Below, in pieces: positions 1-6,461 of a stretch of DNA of 12,248 nt; position 1 is the first letter of the stretch; every line of letters starts with the position of its first letter. Below the pieces are notes generated by a model that had not been told where the DNA came from, made no database searches, and saw nothing but the letters and a program-made list of their open reading frames with translations. The stretch comes from an uncultured Collinsella sp. (lineage in GTDB: Bacteria; Actinomycetota; Coriobacteriia; Coriobacteriales; Coriobacteriaceae), in NCBI GenBank assembly GCA_900556515.1, contig USPH01000019.1, positions 1 to 12,248 on the forward strand, read 5' to 3'. The position numbers and the translations under genes are program-made.

Positions 1-47
1 CTACACTTCTAGCTTCGTCGGCAGCGTCAGATGTGTATAAGAGACAG
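1..47 (+). other. Nextera/Tn5 sequencing adapter (not genomic)
   Basis: The stretch reads as the end of the Illumina P5 side (CTACAC), an 8-base index-like block TTCTAGCT, the TCGTCGGCAGCGTC primer site, and the 19-bp Tn5 mosaic end AGATGTGTATAAGAGACAG at 29-47. This is library sequence left in the assembly. Reading through it creates a false N-terminus starting MYKRQ, a familiar adapter-translation artefact. Genomic sequence begins at 48. Confidence 0.97.
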
Positions 48-49
48 AT

Positions 50-646
50 CCTGTGGTCATTACCATCGCGCGCGACTTTGGTGCCGAGGGTCACGAGATT
101 GGCCGCATGCTTGCCAACGAGTTGGGGATTCCGCTGTACGACAACGAGCTGCTGGTGCGCGCGTCGCTGCGCGCGGGCGAGTCGCTCGATAAGATGGCGG
201 CCTATGACGAGCGTCTGGCTGTGGAGAACATGGCGTTTCTGCCCGACCGCTACGATGCGCGCTCGTACTCGGACAAGCTGTTCCAAAAGATGAGCCAGGT
301 GATCTTGGACCTGGGTGAGACCGAAAGCTGCATTATCGAGGGCCGTCTGTCCGATTACCTGCTGCGAAACAACCCCAATCACATTGCCGTATTGGTGACC
401 GCTCCCTTTGAGGACCGCGTCGAGATTGTGCGCAAGAAGCGTGGCCTCAACAAAAAGAAGGGCGCCAAGCTGGTCAAACAGCAGCAGAAGGCGCGCGAGG
501 CGTTCTACAAGCGCTATAGCGCCGGCAAGTGGAAGATGACGAGCGGCAAGGATATCGTCGTCAACCGCGCCAAGCTGGGCCGCGAGGGCTGCAAGGATGT
601 CATCGCCGCAGCCTACCGCTACAAAGTAGCTCAGCTCGAAGGCTAG
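50..646 (+). CDS. Cytidylate kinase-like family protein, 5' partial
   Basis: This is the C-terminal ~197 residues of a P-loop-fold nucleotide kinase of the cytidylate-kinase-like family. The start of the visible protein (VVITIARDFGAEGHEIG) matches the family's opening strand and degenerate phosphate-binding loop (usually ITIxRxxGSGGxxIG). It continues into ELGIPLYDNELL. A central EGRLSDYLL segment precedes a strand ending in VTAPFEDRV, and a basic LID-like region (KKRGLNKKKGAK) leads to YKRYSAGKW and DIVVNRAKLG, the family's C-terminal pattern. A GTG at 53 could serve as start, but an open Pro codon lies before it and the adapter follows, so I infer the true start is off the insert. The P-loop here is GAEGHE, lacking the GSGG consensus, so real CMP kinase activity is uncertain; members of this family are separate from the housekeeping Cmk. 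The gene ends 6 bp before a hairpin terminator. Confidence 0.8.
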   Translation, partial: PVVITIARDFGAEGHEIGRMLANELGIPLYDNELLVRASLRAGESLDKMAAYDERLAVENMAFLPDRYDARSYSDKLFQKMSQVILDLGETESCIIEGRLSDYLLRNNPNHIAVLVTAPFEDRVEIVRKKRGLNKKKGAKLVKQQQKAREAFYKRYSAGKWKMTSGKDIVVNRAKLGREGCKDVIAAAYRYKVAQLEG

Positions 647-651
647 ACTCC

Positions 652-694
652 AAAACCACCGCAAAGGGGACACCTTTGTGGTGGTTTTTGTTTT
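652..694. terminator. Bidirectional terminator; family I palindromic repeat, copy 1
   Basis: Arms 652-667 (AAAACCACCGCAAAGG) and 673-688 pair over 16 bp with one G-U pair around the loop GGACA, and T-rich tracts follow on both strands (TTTTTGTTTT on +). It sits exactly between the convergent stops at 646 and 693, so it most likely ends both transcripts. The core CCACCGCAAAGGGGACA...CCTTTGTGGTGG recurs at 4015-4049 and 6345-6379, so this terminator is also a dispersed repeat. Relative to those copies the loop lacks four bases (GGCA). Confidence 0.85.
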
Positions 695-2096
695 AGGCCG
701 AGGGGAAGGCTTTGGTGAGACCGGCGCGCGTTTGCGTGTCGGTTTTTTGGTAGATGGAGCTCAGGTGGCGCTGCACCATGCGCATCGAGATGCCGAGCTC
801 CTCGGCGATCTGCTTGAGCGGGCGCTCATCTTGGGTTACAGCCATGAGCACGTCGACTTCGCGCGGGGTGAGGCCGTGGTCGGCGATGAAGGCCTGACGC
901 TGCTCCTCGATGCTGGGCGCGGCGAGTGCCTCCTCGGCAAGCTGTTGATGTTCGCGCTCCTGCTCGGTTTGGGGCAGGCGGAATAGGCCCGCGGCAACGA
1001 ATGCCACGCTGGCCGCTACGAGCAGCATGAGCGCGCCGATCATGATGAGGGCGACGTTGCCCGAGGTAACCAGCGCCAGCGAGATGCCCGACGTGGTGAA
1101 CGCGCAAACGTTATTGGCCGCGCGACCCATGCCGGCCCATAGGGCGGGTGCATGCATGCGCGGTGCCAGCTGCGTAAACGTGGCGGTGAAGAACGTGACG
1201 AAAAAGCCCGAGCTCAGGTAAAAGACGATGAGGCCCAGGTTGGGATCGGCGCCGGCTTCCACGGCCAAAATCGAAATGGTGGAGAGTACTGTGACGCCGA
1301 GCATGACGAGTCCCATGTAGCGGCGCTCGGCAAGGTCAAAGACGATGCCGGCGACGAGACCGCTTGCTGCCAAAAAGAGGCGTGGCCAGGTTTGCACGGC
1401 GATGGTGCCGTGGGCGTTTGAGAATGTGACGACGTTATCGAGCGTCGAGAACAGGCAGGCGAGAATCATGACGAGCGCAATGCTCCAGCACGCCTGCTTG
1501 GCGAGGGCATGCGAGGGTTCGATAAAGGGGTTGGCGAGGTCGCCGGAGCTTTTGGCGGCCTTTTGGGGGGCGGCGCTGAGGGCAGCGATGACAATTGTTG
1601 CCACGCCAAGAATGATGAGCTCGACGATGCCACCGCAATCGATCAGGTTGGTGGCGAACTGCATTAGGATGCCTGCGGCATAGGCCGCTCCTGCACCGGT
1701 GGCGAGCTTGAGGTCGTCTTGGAATGCCAGCGCAAAGGCATGATGTGCCGCGGCGCCCAGCAGGCCGAGTCCAAAGAATGCCACGCAGCCCAGAATCTCG
1801 AGCACAAGCGGCCCTGTGGGGAATTGAATTTGGGCCAAGCCCATAATGGCTATGGGGACGGCGGCGGTGGCAACTGCCTGGGGCTGGCCTTTGCGCTGGG
1901 CGAGGGGCAGCAGCGGCGCGTATCCGATAAAGCCGATGACGCTGACGCCCAGGATGAAGCCCTGTGCAATTACAACGCGCTCGGCACTGGCGAGTAGTCC
2001 GACATTGATATCGAAGCGAAATTCGGCGGCAAGGAAGACGAAGGTAAAGAGCGCGAGTGCCAAAAGCGCGTTGATTTTAGGCTTGCTCAGGTTCAA
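693..2096 (-). CDS. 12-TM MFS-fold membrane protein with C-terminal LuxR-type HTH (transcriptional regulator)
   Basis: A predicted membrane-bound one-component regulator of 467 residues. About twelve hydrophobic segments fill residues 6-380 in two sets of six separated by a polar linker (AAPQKAAKSSGD...), which is an MFS-like layout. An acidic/Gln-rich linker (QTEQEREHQQLAEEALAA) follows. The last ~61 residues form a LuxR/GerE helix-turn-helix (LTPREVDVLMAV, IAEELGISMRMVQRHLSSIY). Proteins with this architecture are common in Coriobacteriia; the ligand is not predictable. I place the start at the TTG at 2094-2096, giving MLNLSKPKINALLAL. AAAGGA lies 6 nt upstream, and a TACAAT -10-like box lies only ~40 bp upstream. 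The frame stays open to an ATG at 2231, but that would add 45 Arg/Pro-rich residues without RBS support. The gene diverges from the surface-protein gene at 2311, which makes that gene a plausible target; this is inference. Confidence 0.85.
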   Translation of the reverse strand: MNLSKPKINALLALALFTFVFLAAEFRFDINVGLLASAERVVIAQGFILGVSVIGFIGYAPLLPLAQRKGQPQAVATAAVPIAIMGLAQIQFPTGPLVLEILGCVAFFGLGLLGAAAHHAFALAFQDDLKLATGAGAAYAAGILMQFATNLIDCGGIVELIILGVATIVIAALSAAPQKAAKSSGDLANPFIEPSHALAKQACWSIALVMILACLFSTLDNVVTFSNAHGTIAVQTWPRLFLAASGLVAGIVFDLAERRYMGLVMLGVTVLSTISILAVEAGADPNLGLIVFYLSSGFFVTFFTATFTQLAPRMHAPALWAGMGRAANNVCAFTTSGISLALVTSGNVALIMIGALMLLVAASVAFVAAGLFRLPQTEQEREHQQLAEEALAAPSIEEQRQAFIADHGLTPREVDVLMAVTQDERPLKQIAEELGISMRMVQRHLSSIYQKTDTQTRAGLTKAFPSA

Positions 2097-2134
2097 GAAC
2101 GGTCCTTTGGGTGGACGGAATGGTCGTGCCCTCG

Positions 2135-2140
2135 ATTGTA
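2135..2140 (-). promoter_or_regulatory. Candidate -10 box for the LuxR regulator gene
   Basis: On the minus strand the hexamer is TACAAT (5 of 6 to consensus), about 39 nt upstream of the proposed TTG start at 2096. No good -35 is visible at 16-18 bp. If real, transcription would begin inside the upstream-extended reading frame, which supports the shorter protein. Confidence 0.35.
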
Positions 2141-2158
2141 GACCAGGACGGTAGGGGC

Positions 2159-2181
2159 GGGTCTTTGGAAAGCGAAGACCC
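2159..2181. other. 7-bp inverted repeat upstream of the regulator
   Basis: GGGTCTT (2159-2165) and AAGACCC (2175-2181) are perfect inverted copies around TGGAAAGCG. The repeat lies just upstream of the candidate -10 of the leftward regulator gene and within the shared divergent region, so it could be an operator. It could also be a chance hairpin. Confidence 0.3.
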
Positions 2182-2259
2182 CCTCGGTGATTGCGCACTT
2201 GCCACCTTTTGCGCTGGCAGATGCGCCGCATATGAATTTGTGCCCTGGAGTCCGGATTT

Positions 2260-2285
2260 CTTCCCGTAACATGGTGTTACAGAAG
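2260..2285. promoter_or_regulatory. GTAACA/TGTTAC inverted repeat upstream of the surface-protein gene
   Basis: GTAACA (2266-2271), loop TGG, TGTTAC (2275-2280), extended by CTTC at 2260-2263 and GAAG at 2282-2285 with a small bulge. It lies 14 nt before the AAGGAGG ribosome-binding site of the gene at 2311, so it would be in that gene's leader or promoter. The half-sites CCGTAACA and TGTTACAGA are the same as the arm ends of the 81-bp palindromes at 6105-6321. Confidence 0.45.
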
Positions 2286-2310
2286 CATCCCTTACGACAA
2301 GGAGGCTCAC

Positions 2311-3870
2311 ATGCGAACGCAAATCCATGACAACTCAATCAACCGCGACCGCGCATGCGCGCTCTCCCACGGAACGTGGCGTCGCGTGGGTGCCAAGCTC
2401 GCCTGCGTGGGGGCTTGTGCGCTCATGGTCAGCCAGCTGCTGCTACCCAGCGTGGCGCTCGCCGCCGACTGGGTCAACGTCGGCGGAACGCAGTACAACA
2501 ACGGCACGGCCGCCGGCGACGAGGCCGGAACCTGGTCCTGGGACGGCGCCGACGACATGAAGCTCAGCGGCTACGACGGCGCCGGCATCAGCGCTCAGGG
2601 CAACCTCAATATCGGCGTGACCGGCAATAACACCATCACGGCCGAAGCCAGGCAGAGCGCCATCGAGGTCAAGGACGGCAATCTCGCCATCACGGGGGAG
2701 GGGACTCTCAACGCAACGGCCGGACGATGGTGGCGCAAGAGCGCTGTTAAGGTCGAGTACGGTAGCCTCGCCATCTCGGGCGACGTGACTCTCAACGCGA
2801 CGGCCGGGACCGATACGATAGCGGTTTCGGGGGACGGCAAGACTGGCGGCGACGTGGACATCCGCGGTGCCAACGTTAACGTGACGGCAGAGAACAATGT
2901 GCCTGATACCGTCGGCATTCACACGCGGGCAGGCAACATAACCGTTAGCGAGGGCGCCGACGTCCACGTCGAGGCAAATGGGCTCGACACGGCCATTGCA
3001 GTCTGTGCCGAAAACTACTCCTCCGAGCATGGAGGCTGTATCGCGGTGGATAACGCAAAATTAAATGCGGAGGCGCGTAATGGGAACGGTGCGTCGCTCG
3101 CCCTGTATTCGGTTGGAAGCAAGACAGATTTATGTTTGAGTATTACCAACGGGGCGGATGTTACGCTCGTGGTGAGTGATAGAGCCAATGTTCTGGATGG
3201 TGTTTGGATGCGCGCGCAGGACGGCGTGTCGCGGGTGCTCGTCGAGAATTCGAGCCTCACGGCTCGATGCGGTGACGGAACTGGCTACAGTCGTAAACAC
3301 GGCTACGGAATATATTCCCAATCCGGCTCCCAGTCCGCCATCCCTCGAATTGACATCATTAATTCAAATGTTGAGGTGTCGGGTAATGCGGCGGCAATCT
3401 ACGCTGTCAATCAAGGTGATGCAGCCCCTTGTCTCTCAATTGATGGCGGATCGGTAGTTACGACTCCCGCCGGAGGCACCGTGCGAGAAACTGCGGGAAA
3501 CGGACTCGTCATCGGTGCTGCCGGGTCGTCCACTATCCAGGATGTTAGGACCTCCGACGAGGTTGCCCGCAGCGTGGTAATCAGCTCCGGAGATACGGTC
3601 GAGCCTGAGCCCACACCTGAGCCCACCCCGGTGCCCACGCCTCAGCCGGGCGGTGGCAGCGGGACCGCCGCGCCGTCCGTGACGCCGACTCAGGCGAGCT
3701 CCACGGCCGCTGCCCCCAAGCCGGCCGCGAAGGCCGTTGCGGCCAAGAAGTCCGTGGGCACTCTGGCCGCCACAGGCGACAACGCCACGACGGCGGCCGC
3801 CGCCCTCGGCATCGCCGGTGCGTCCGTCATCGGCGCCGGCTTCGTTGCGTCCAAACGCCGCGACCGCTAG
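2311..3870 (+). CDS. Sortase-anchored surface protein, beta-helix-like repeat passenger (putative adhesin)
   Basis: A 519-residue predicted cell-wall-anchored protein. It has a long signal peptide with a charged N-region, HGTWR at residues 20-24, and a hydrophobic core ending VALA at 48-51, with cleavage likely just before ADW. Residues 53-420 are rich in short beta-strand turns: GTWSWDGADDMKLSGYDGAGI, then repeated LNIGVTGNNTI, LAITGEGTLNATA and LAISGDVTLNATA segments. This pattern suits a right-handed beta-helix or carbohydrate-binding-type surface domain. A PEPTPEPTPVPTPQP spacer (about 432-446) crosses the wall. The C-terminus is a sorting signal: LAATG at 485-489, a hydrophobic segment and KRRDR. 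LAxTG is the motif of class E sortases of high-GC Gram-positives. The start is the ATG preceded by AAGGAGG with 5-nt spacing. The ligand is unknown. Residues about 245-400 use less GC-rich codons than the ends, hinting at a mosaic origin. Confidence 0.88.
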   Translation: MRTQIHDNSINRDRACALSHGTWRRVGAKLACVGACALMVSQLLLPSVALAADWVNVGGTQYNNGTAAGDEAGTWSWDGADDMKLSGYDGAGISAQGNLNIGVTGNNTITAEARQSAIEVKDGNLAITGEGTLNATAGRWWRKSAVKVEYGSLAISGDVTLNATAGTDTIAVSGDGKTGGDVDIRGANVNVTAENNVPDTVGIHTRAGNITVSEGADVHVEANGLDTAIAVCAENYSSEHGGCIAVDNAKLNAEARNGNGASLALYSVGSKTDLCLSITNGADVTLVVSDRANVLDGVWMRAQDGVSRVLVENSSLTARCGDGTGYSRKHGYGIYSQSGSQSAIPRIDIINSNVEVSGNAAAIYAVNQGDAAPCLSIDGGSVVTTPAGGTVRETAGNGLVIGAAGSSTIQDVRTSDEVARSVVISSGDTVEPEPTPEPTPVPTPQPGGGSGTAAPSVTPTQASSTAAAPKPAAKAVAAKKSVGTLAATGDNATTAAAALGIAGASVIGAGFVASKRRDR

Positions 3871-3893
3871 CGCAAGCTTTCATAGCCATTTTC

Positions 3894-3940
3894 AGCCGCC
3901 GCGTGGGCGCAAATGCCCTCGCGACGGCTCTTTATATTTT
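3894..3940 (+). terminator. Intrinsic terminator of the first surface-protein gene
   Basis: AGCCG-C-CGCG-T-GGGC (3894-3908) pairs with GCCC-T-CGCG-A-CGGCT (3915-3929) around GCAAAT, followed by CTTTATATTTT. It lies 24 bp past the stop codon. Confidence 0.85.
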
Positions 3941-3951
3941 CGCAGGTAGAG

Positions 3952-3979
3952 GCCTAGGTTCGCATCTACGAACCTAGGC
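3952..3979. promoter_or_regulatory. Perfect 11-bp inverted repeat (operator-like)
   Basis: GCCTAGGTTCG (3952-3962) and CGAACCTAGGC (3969-3979) are perfect inverted copies around CATCTA. No T-tract follows and the preceding terminator already ends the upstream gene. The position, about 100 bp before the start of the second surface-protein gene, suits an operator. I see no convincing -35/-10 pair here. The regulator is unknown. Confidence 0.5.
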
Positions 3980-4014
3980 GTACAGAGCCATTTGGCGCAT
4001 CTTGGTTGTACAGG

Positions 4015-4049
4015 ACCACCGCAAAGGGGACAGGCACCTTTGTGATGGT
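4015..4049 (+). repeat. Family I palindromic repeat, copy 2, in the leader of the second surface gene
   Basis: ACCACCGCAAAGG (4015-4027) and CCTTTGTGATGGT (4037-4049) pair with one mismatch and one G-U around GGACAGGCA. This is the same element as at 652-688, without the outer A/T pairs. It has no T-tract and ends 14 nt before the AAGGAGG (4064-4070), so if transcribed it forms a hairpin in the 5' leader. Confidence 0.75.
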
Positions 4050-4075
4050 GCAGCCTTTCGACCAAGGAGGCCGTT

Positions 4076-6067
4076 ATGAACGGAAGCCACTTTGATAAGC
4101 AGACCCAGCGCGAGCGCACCTGTTCGCTGGTTCACGGTACTTGGCGCTGCGTGGGCGCCAAAATCGCTTGCGCTGGCGCGTGTGCGCTCATGGTTGGTCA
4201 GCTGTTGCTGCCGAGCTTGGCACTTGCGACCGAGTGCGCGGATCCCGCCGCCGCGACGGGTGAGGTCGCTGCGGCTCCGGTTGCACCGGCGGTTGCGGAG
4301 GATGCGGCTGCGACGCCCGCACCAGCAGTCGCTGCTGCTCCGGAGGCACAAACCGTCGCTGAACCTCAGCAGACGACTCCGGCTGACGTTACCGATGAAT
4401 CTAACGATGCGGCACCCGCTGAACAAAACACTCTCAGCGGCACCGCCGCCACGCCGGCAAGCGATGCCATCATGCCCTGCGGCGTGACCGACGTGACTGG
4501 CGGGGGCGGCGTTAAGATCAACACGACCGTGGTCGATCACTACACGGACTGCGTGCTTCCGAGCAATGTCACACTCGAAAAGGGCCGGTCGTATACCTAT
4601 GATTTTCCCGATGTTGAGGGCGGTATGCCGGATAAGCCGCTCTGCGAACTTGTCGAAACCAAGTACTACCGGGCCGATGCTGCTTTGGGCACCCTGACTG
4701 AAGTCCAGGACGCATCTATGTCCGATGTGACGGCTCGCTTTGAGCCTGTTGGCGATCACATGAGGCTGACGCTGACCTTTACGGGTGGCGCGGCAGACGG
4801 CTCGTATCGACTCACGCGCAATGAGGCTCTTTATATTGGCGCGGCACTGACGTATACCGGAACCGACTATGAGGGCGACAATATCATCGTGGGCGACCCC
4901 GATGATATCTTCAACGCCTATCAGCCGGGCAGCTCGATTACCCTCAACGAAACCAGGGACGACTATTACCTCCGCTACGCCATCAATAGCGAAATTACGC
5001 TCGTTGGGCCAGAAAACGAAGCCCTCGAGAATTTGAACGTCAACGATGTGAAAACCGACTATGCGCCCGGCGAGGCGCCGCGTGCGACCGCGACGATTCC
5101 TGCCGCCGACGCCGACAAGTACGAGATCGCGTATGAGTGCTGGGAGGAGATGGACGGCAGCGACCCCAGAGAGCTCACGCCCGTTGCCTTCTGGTATTCC
5201 AACCCCGCAAAGTACACGCCGGGCATGAAGAAGATTGACCACTTCGAAGAGGGTAAGTTCTACATGTATTCTGTCGAGCTGAGGCTCAAGGGCGACAACA
5301 CCTTGGCCGAGGACTACAACGTGAACGTTAACGGCCAATGGGCGAGCAATACCGTCAAGACGGTCGATGGCGTATTTGCGCCCAATGCGGCCAATATGCT
5401 GTGCGAGGCTCCGATTGATGAGTGGCGGGCCATCGACGTTATCGAAATCAACGGCGCCACGACCACCTTTAAGGCGGGCGACAGGCCGGTCTTTACGGCG
5501 GGCACTCCGGTGGATTCGAACTCCGTCCTTCAGTGTGAGTTCTGGGCGGGGAGCGACGGCAGTGAGGTGAATTCCGTCGAGTTTTGGGACCAGCACATCA
5601 CCAACCATATCGACGCGTTTAAGCCCGGTGTGACCTATCGTTACGGCCTGTACTTTAAGCCGGCGCGTGGCTTCTACTTTACGCCCAATACCAAGCTGAA
5701 GATCAATGGGGTTGAGTGTGGCTATCAGGTGGGCGAGGCAAGCGAGGTTGATCCCGAGAGCGGTTGGATTTACACCCTGTGGCTGAACACCAATCTTACG
5801 TTTACGCCTGAGACTACGCCCGCGCCGACCGATCCCGAGGGGCCGGTCCCGCAGCCCGAGGTTAAGCCGGAGGTCAAGCCTGAAGCCAAGCCGGCCACGA
5901 CCACCACGGTGAACAAGACGGTTGAGAAAGCCGCGCCGGCCAAGAAGTCTGATGCCGTCCTGGTTGCCACGGGCGACAACACCGCCATGACCGTCGTCGC
6001 CCTGGGCATCGCCGGAGCAACCGTTGCCGCCGCCGGTGCCGCCGCAACCAAGCGTCGCGAGCGCTAG
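4076..6067 (+). CDS. Sortase-anchored surface protein with two repeated beta-rich modules
   Basis: A 663-residue predicted cell-wall-anchored protein. Residues 1-51 are an extended signal peptide matching that of the gene at 2311 without gaps (27 of 32 residues identical over 20-51; HGTWR at 20-24, hydrophobic core, ALA at 49-51). An Ala/Pro/Glu low-complexity stalk follows (about 55-130), then a beta-rich region (135-260). Two similar modules follow (about 335-420 and 465-546). Each holds a W/FWxGSDG or WEEMDGSD motif, VxFW, an F..G..Y.Y...L segment and a closing VNVNG or LKING strand. A PEVKPEVKPEAKP spacer precedes LVATG at 629-633, a hydrophobic segment and KRRER. LVATG departs from the LAxTG of its neighbour. 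The ATG has AAGGAGG 5 nt upstream. I do not recognise the passenger domains, and the ligand is unknown. No clear terminator follows directly. Confidence 0.87.
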   Translation: MNGSHFDKQTQRERTCSLVHGTWRCVGAKIACAGACALMVGQLLLPSLALATECADPAAATGEVAAAPVAPAVAEDAAATPAPAVAAAPEAQTVAEPQQTTPADVTDESNDAAPAEQNTLSGTAATPASDAIMPCGVTDVTGGGGVKINTTVVDHYTDCVLPSNVTLEKGRSYTYDFPDVEGGMPDKPLCELVETKYYRADAALGTLTEVQDASMSDVTARFEPVGDHMRLTLTFTGGAADGSYRLTRNEALYIGAALTYTGTDYEGDNIIVGDPDDIFNAYQPGSSITLNETRDDYYLRYAINSEITLVGPENEALENLNVNDVKTDYAPGEAPRATATIPAADADKYEIAYECWEEMDGSDPRELTPVAFWYSNPAKYTPGMKKIDHFEEGKFYMYSVELRLKGDNTLAEDYNVNVNGQWASNTVKTVDGVFAPNAANMLCEAPIDEWRAIDVIEINGATTTFKAGDRPVFTAGTPVDSNSVLQCEFWAGSDGSEVNSVEFWDQHITNHIDAFKPGVTYRYGLYFKPARGFYFTPNTKLKINGVECGYQVGEASEVDPESGWIYTLWLNTNLTFTPETTPAPTDPEGPVPQPEVKPEVKPEAKPATTTTVNKTVEKAAPAKKSDAVLVATGDNTAMTVVALGIAGATVAAAGAAATKRRER

Positions 6068-6104
6068 GTTTTGGTGGCGGCCCTCGTCCGCGGCATCAGC
6101 AAAA

Positions 6105-6321
6105 TCTCAATCCGTAACACCTGGCCGCCTAAAATGGCCCTAGATGTTACAGATTTAGATGAACCGTCTGACTGCCAGCCTAACGTCTCGATCTGTAACA
6201 CGCAGCGGGAGATTTGGCCTCTTACTGTTATAGATCAAGATGAACGGGCGAAGCGCCGACATAATGTCTCGATCTGTAACAACTACGGGGCTCAACGGGG
6301 CTTACCTGTTACAGATCGAGA
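6105..6321. repeat. Three tandem 81-bp palindromic units
   Basis: Left arms (TCTCGATCTGTAACA or close variant) start at 6105, 6186 and 6267. Right arms (TGTTACAGATCGAGA or variant) start at 6145, 6226 and 6307. The period is exactly 81 bp for both, with 15-nt arms, 25-nt centres and 26-nt spacers. Unit 3 pairs perfectly and extends to 17 bp (6265-6281 with 6307-6323). Units 1 and 2 have two non-Watson-Crick positions each. Centres and spacers vary, apart from GAAC after the first two right arms and TAAyG before the second and third left arms. It lies in the 394-bp gap between the convergent surface gene and nfnB, where I see no convincing gene. Confidence 0.9.
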
Positions 6322-6344
6322 CAAACCGGTCGGCCGAGTCCAAA

Positions 6345-6379
6345 ACCACCACAAAGGTGCCTGTCCCCTTTGTGGTGGT
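6345..6379 (-). repeat. Family I palindromic repeat, copy 3 (inverted)
   Basis: ACCACCACAAAGG (6345-6357) and CCTTTGTGGTGGT (6367-6379) pair perfectly. Read on the minus strand the loop is GGACAGGCA, identical to copy 2, so this copy is inverted relative to copies 1 and 2. On the minus strand TTTTGG follows the stem, so it may act as a second terminator behind the nfnB terminator. Confidence 0.75.
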
Positions 6380-6393
6380 GGGGCGGCCGGCAT

Positions 6394-6433
6394 AGAAAAA
6401 GTCCCCGCCGGGCGTGTGCTCGACGGGGACTTT
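6394..6433 (-). terminator. Intrinsic terminator of nfnAB
   Basis: On the minus strand AAAGTCCCCG (6433-6424) pairs perfectly with CGGGGACTTT (6407-6398) and runs into TTTTTC. It lies about 30 bp past the nfnB stop. The weaker T-run on the other strand may also stop rightward transcripts from the surface gene. Confidence 0.82.
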
Positions 6434-6461
6434 GCCGTTTGACGGCTAGCGTTGCGGGTGA

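Noticed and set aside
2311..2470. Lipoprotein signal (VGAC within the signal peptide)
   Set aside because: The Cys lies in the middle of the hydrophobic segment, not at its end, and a normal ALA cleavage site and wall anchor are present.
3974..5608. Long leftward open frame opposite the second surface-protein gene
   Set aside because: It is antisense to a gene with a signal peptide, anchor and good RBS. Its protein is Arg/Val-rich without recognisable motifs, and it begins and ends without signals.
6105..6321. CRISPR array
   Set aside because: The repeated parts are two arms of a palindrome around variable centres. The 81-bp period, three units, decayed arms and absence of cas genes do not fit.
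6071..6442. A rightward open frame encoding three 27-residue repeats
   Set aside because: It starts at a TTG with no ribosome-binding site 3 bp after a stop, runs through two terminator/repeat hairpins, and its repeats are explained by the 81-bp DNA palindromes. I treat it as non-coding unless orthologous proteins are found.
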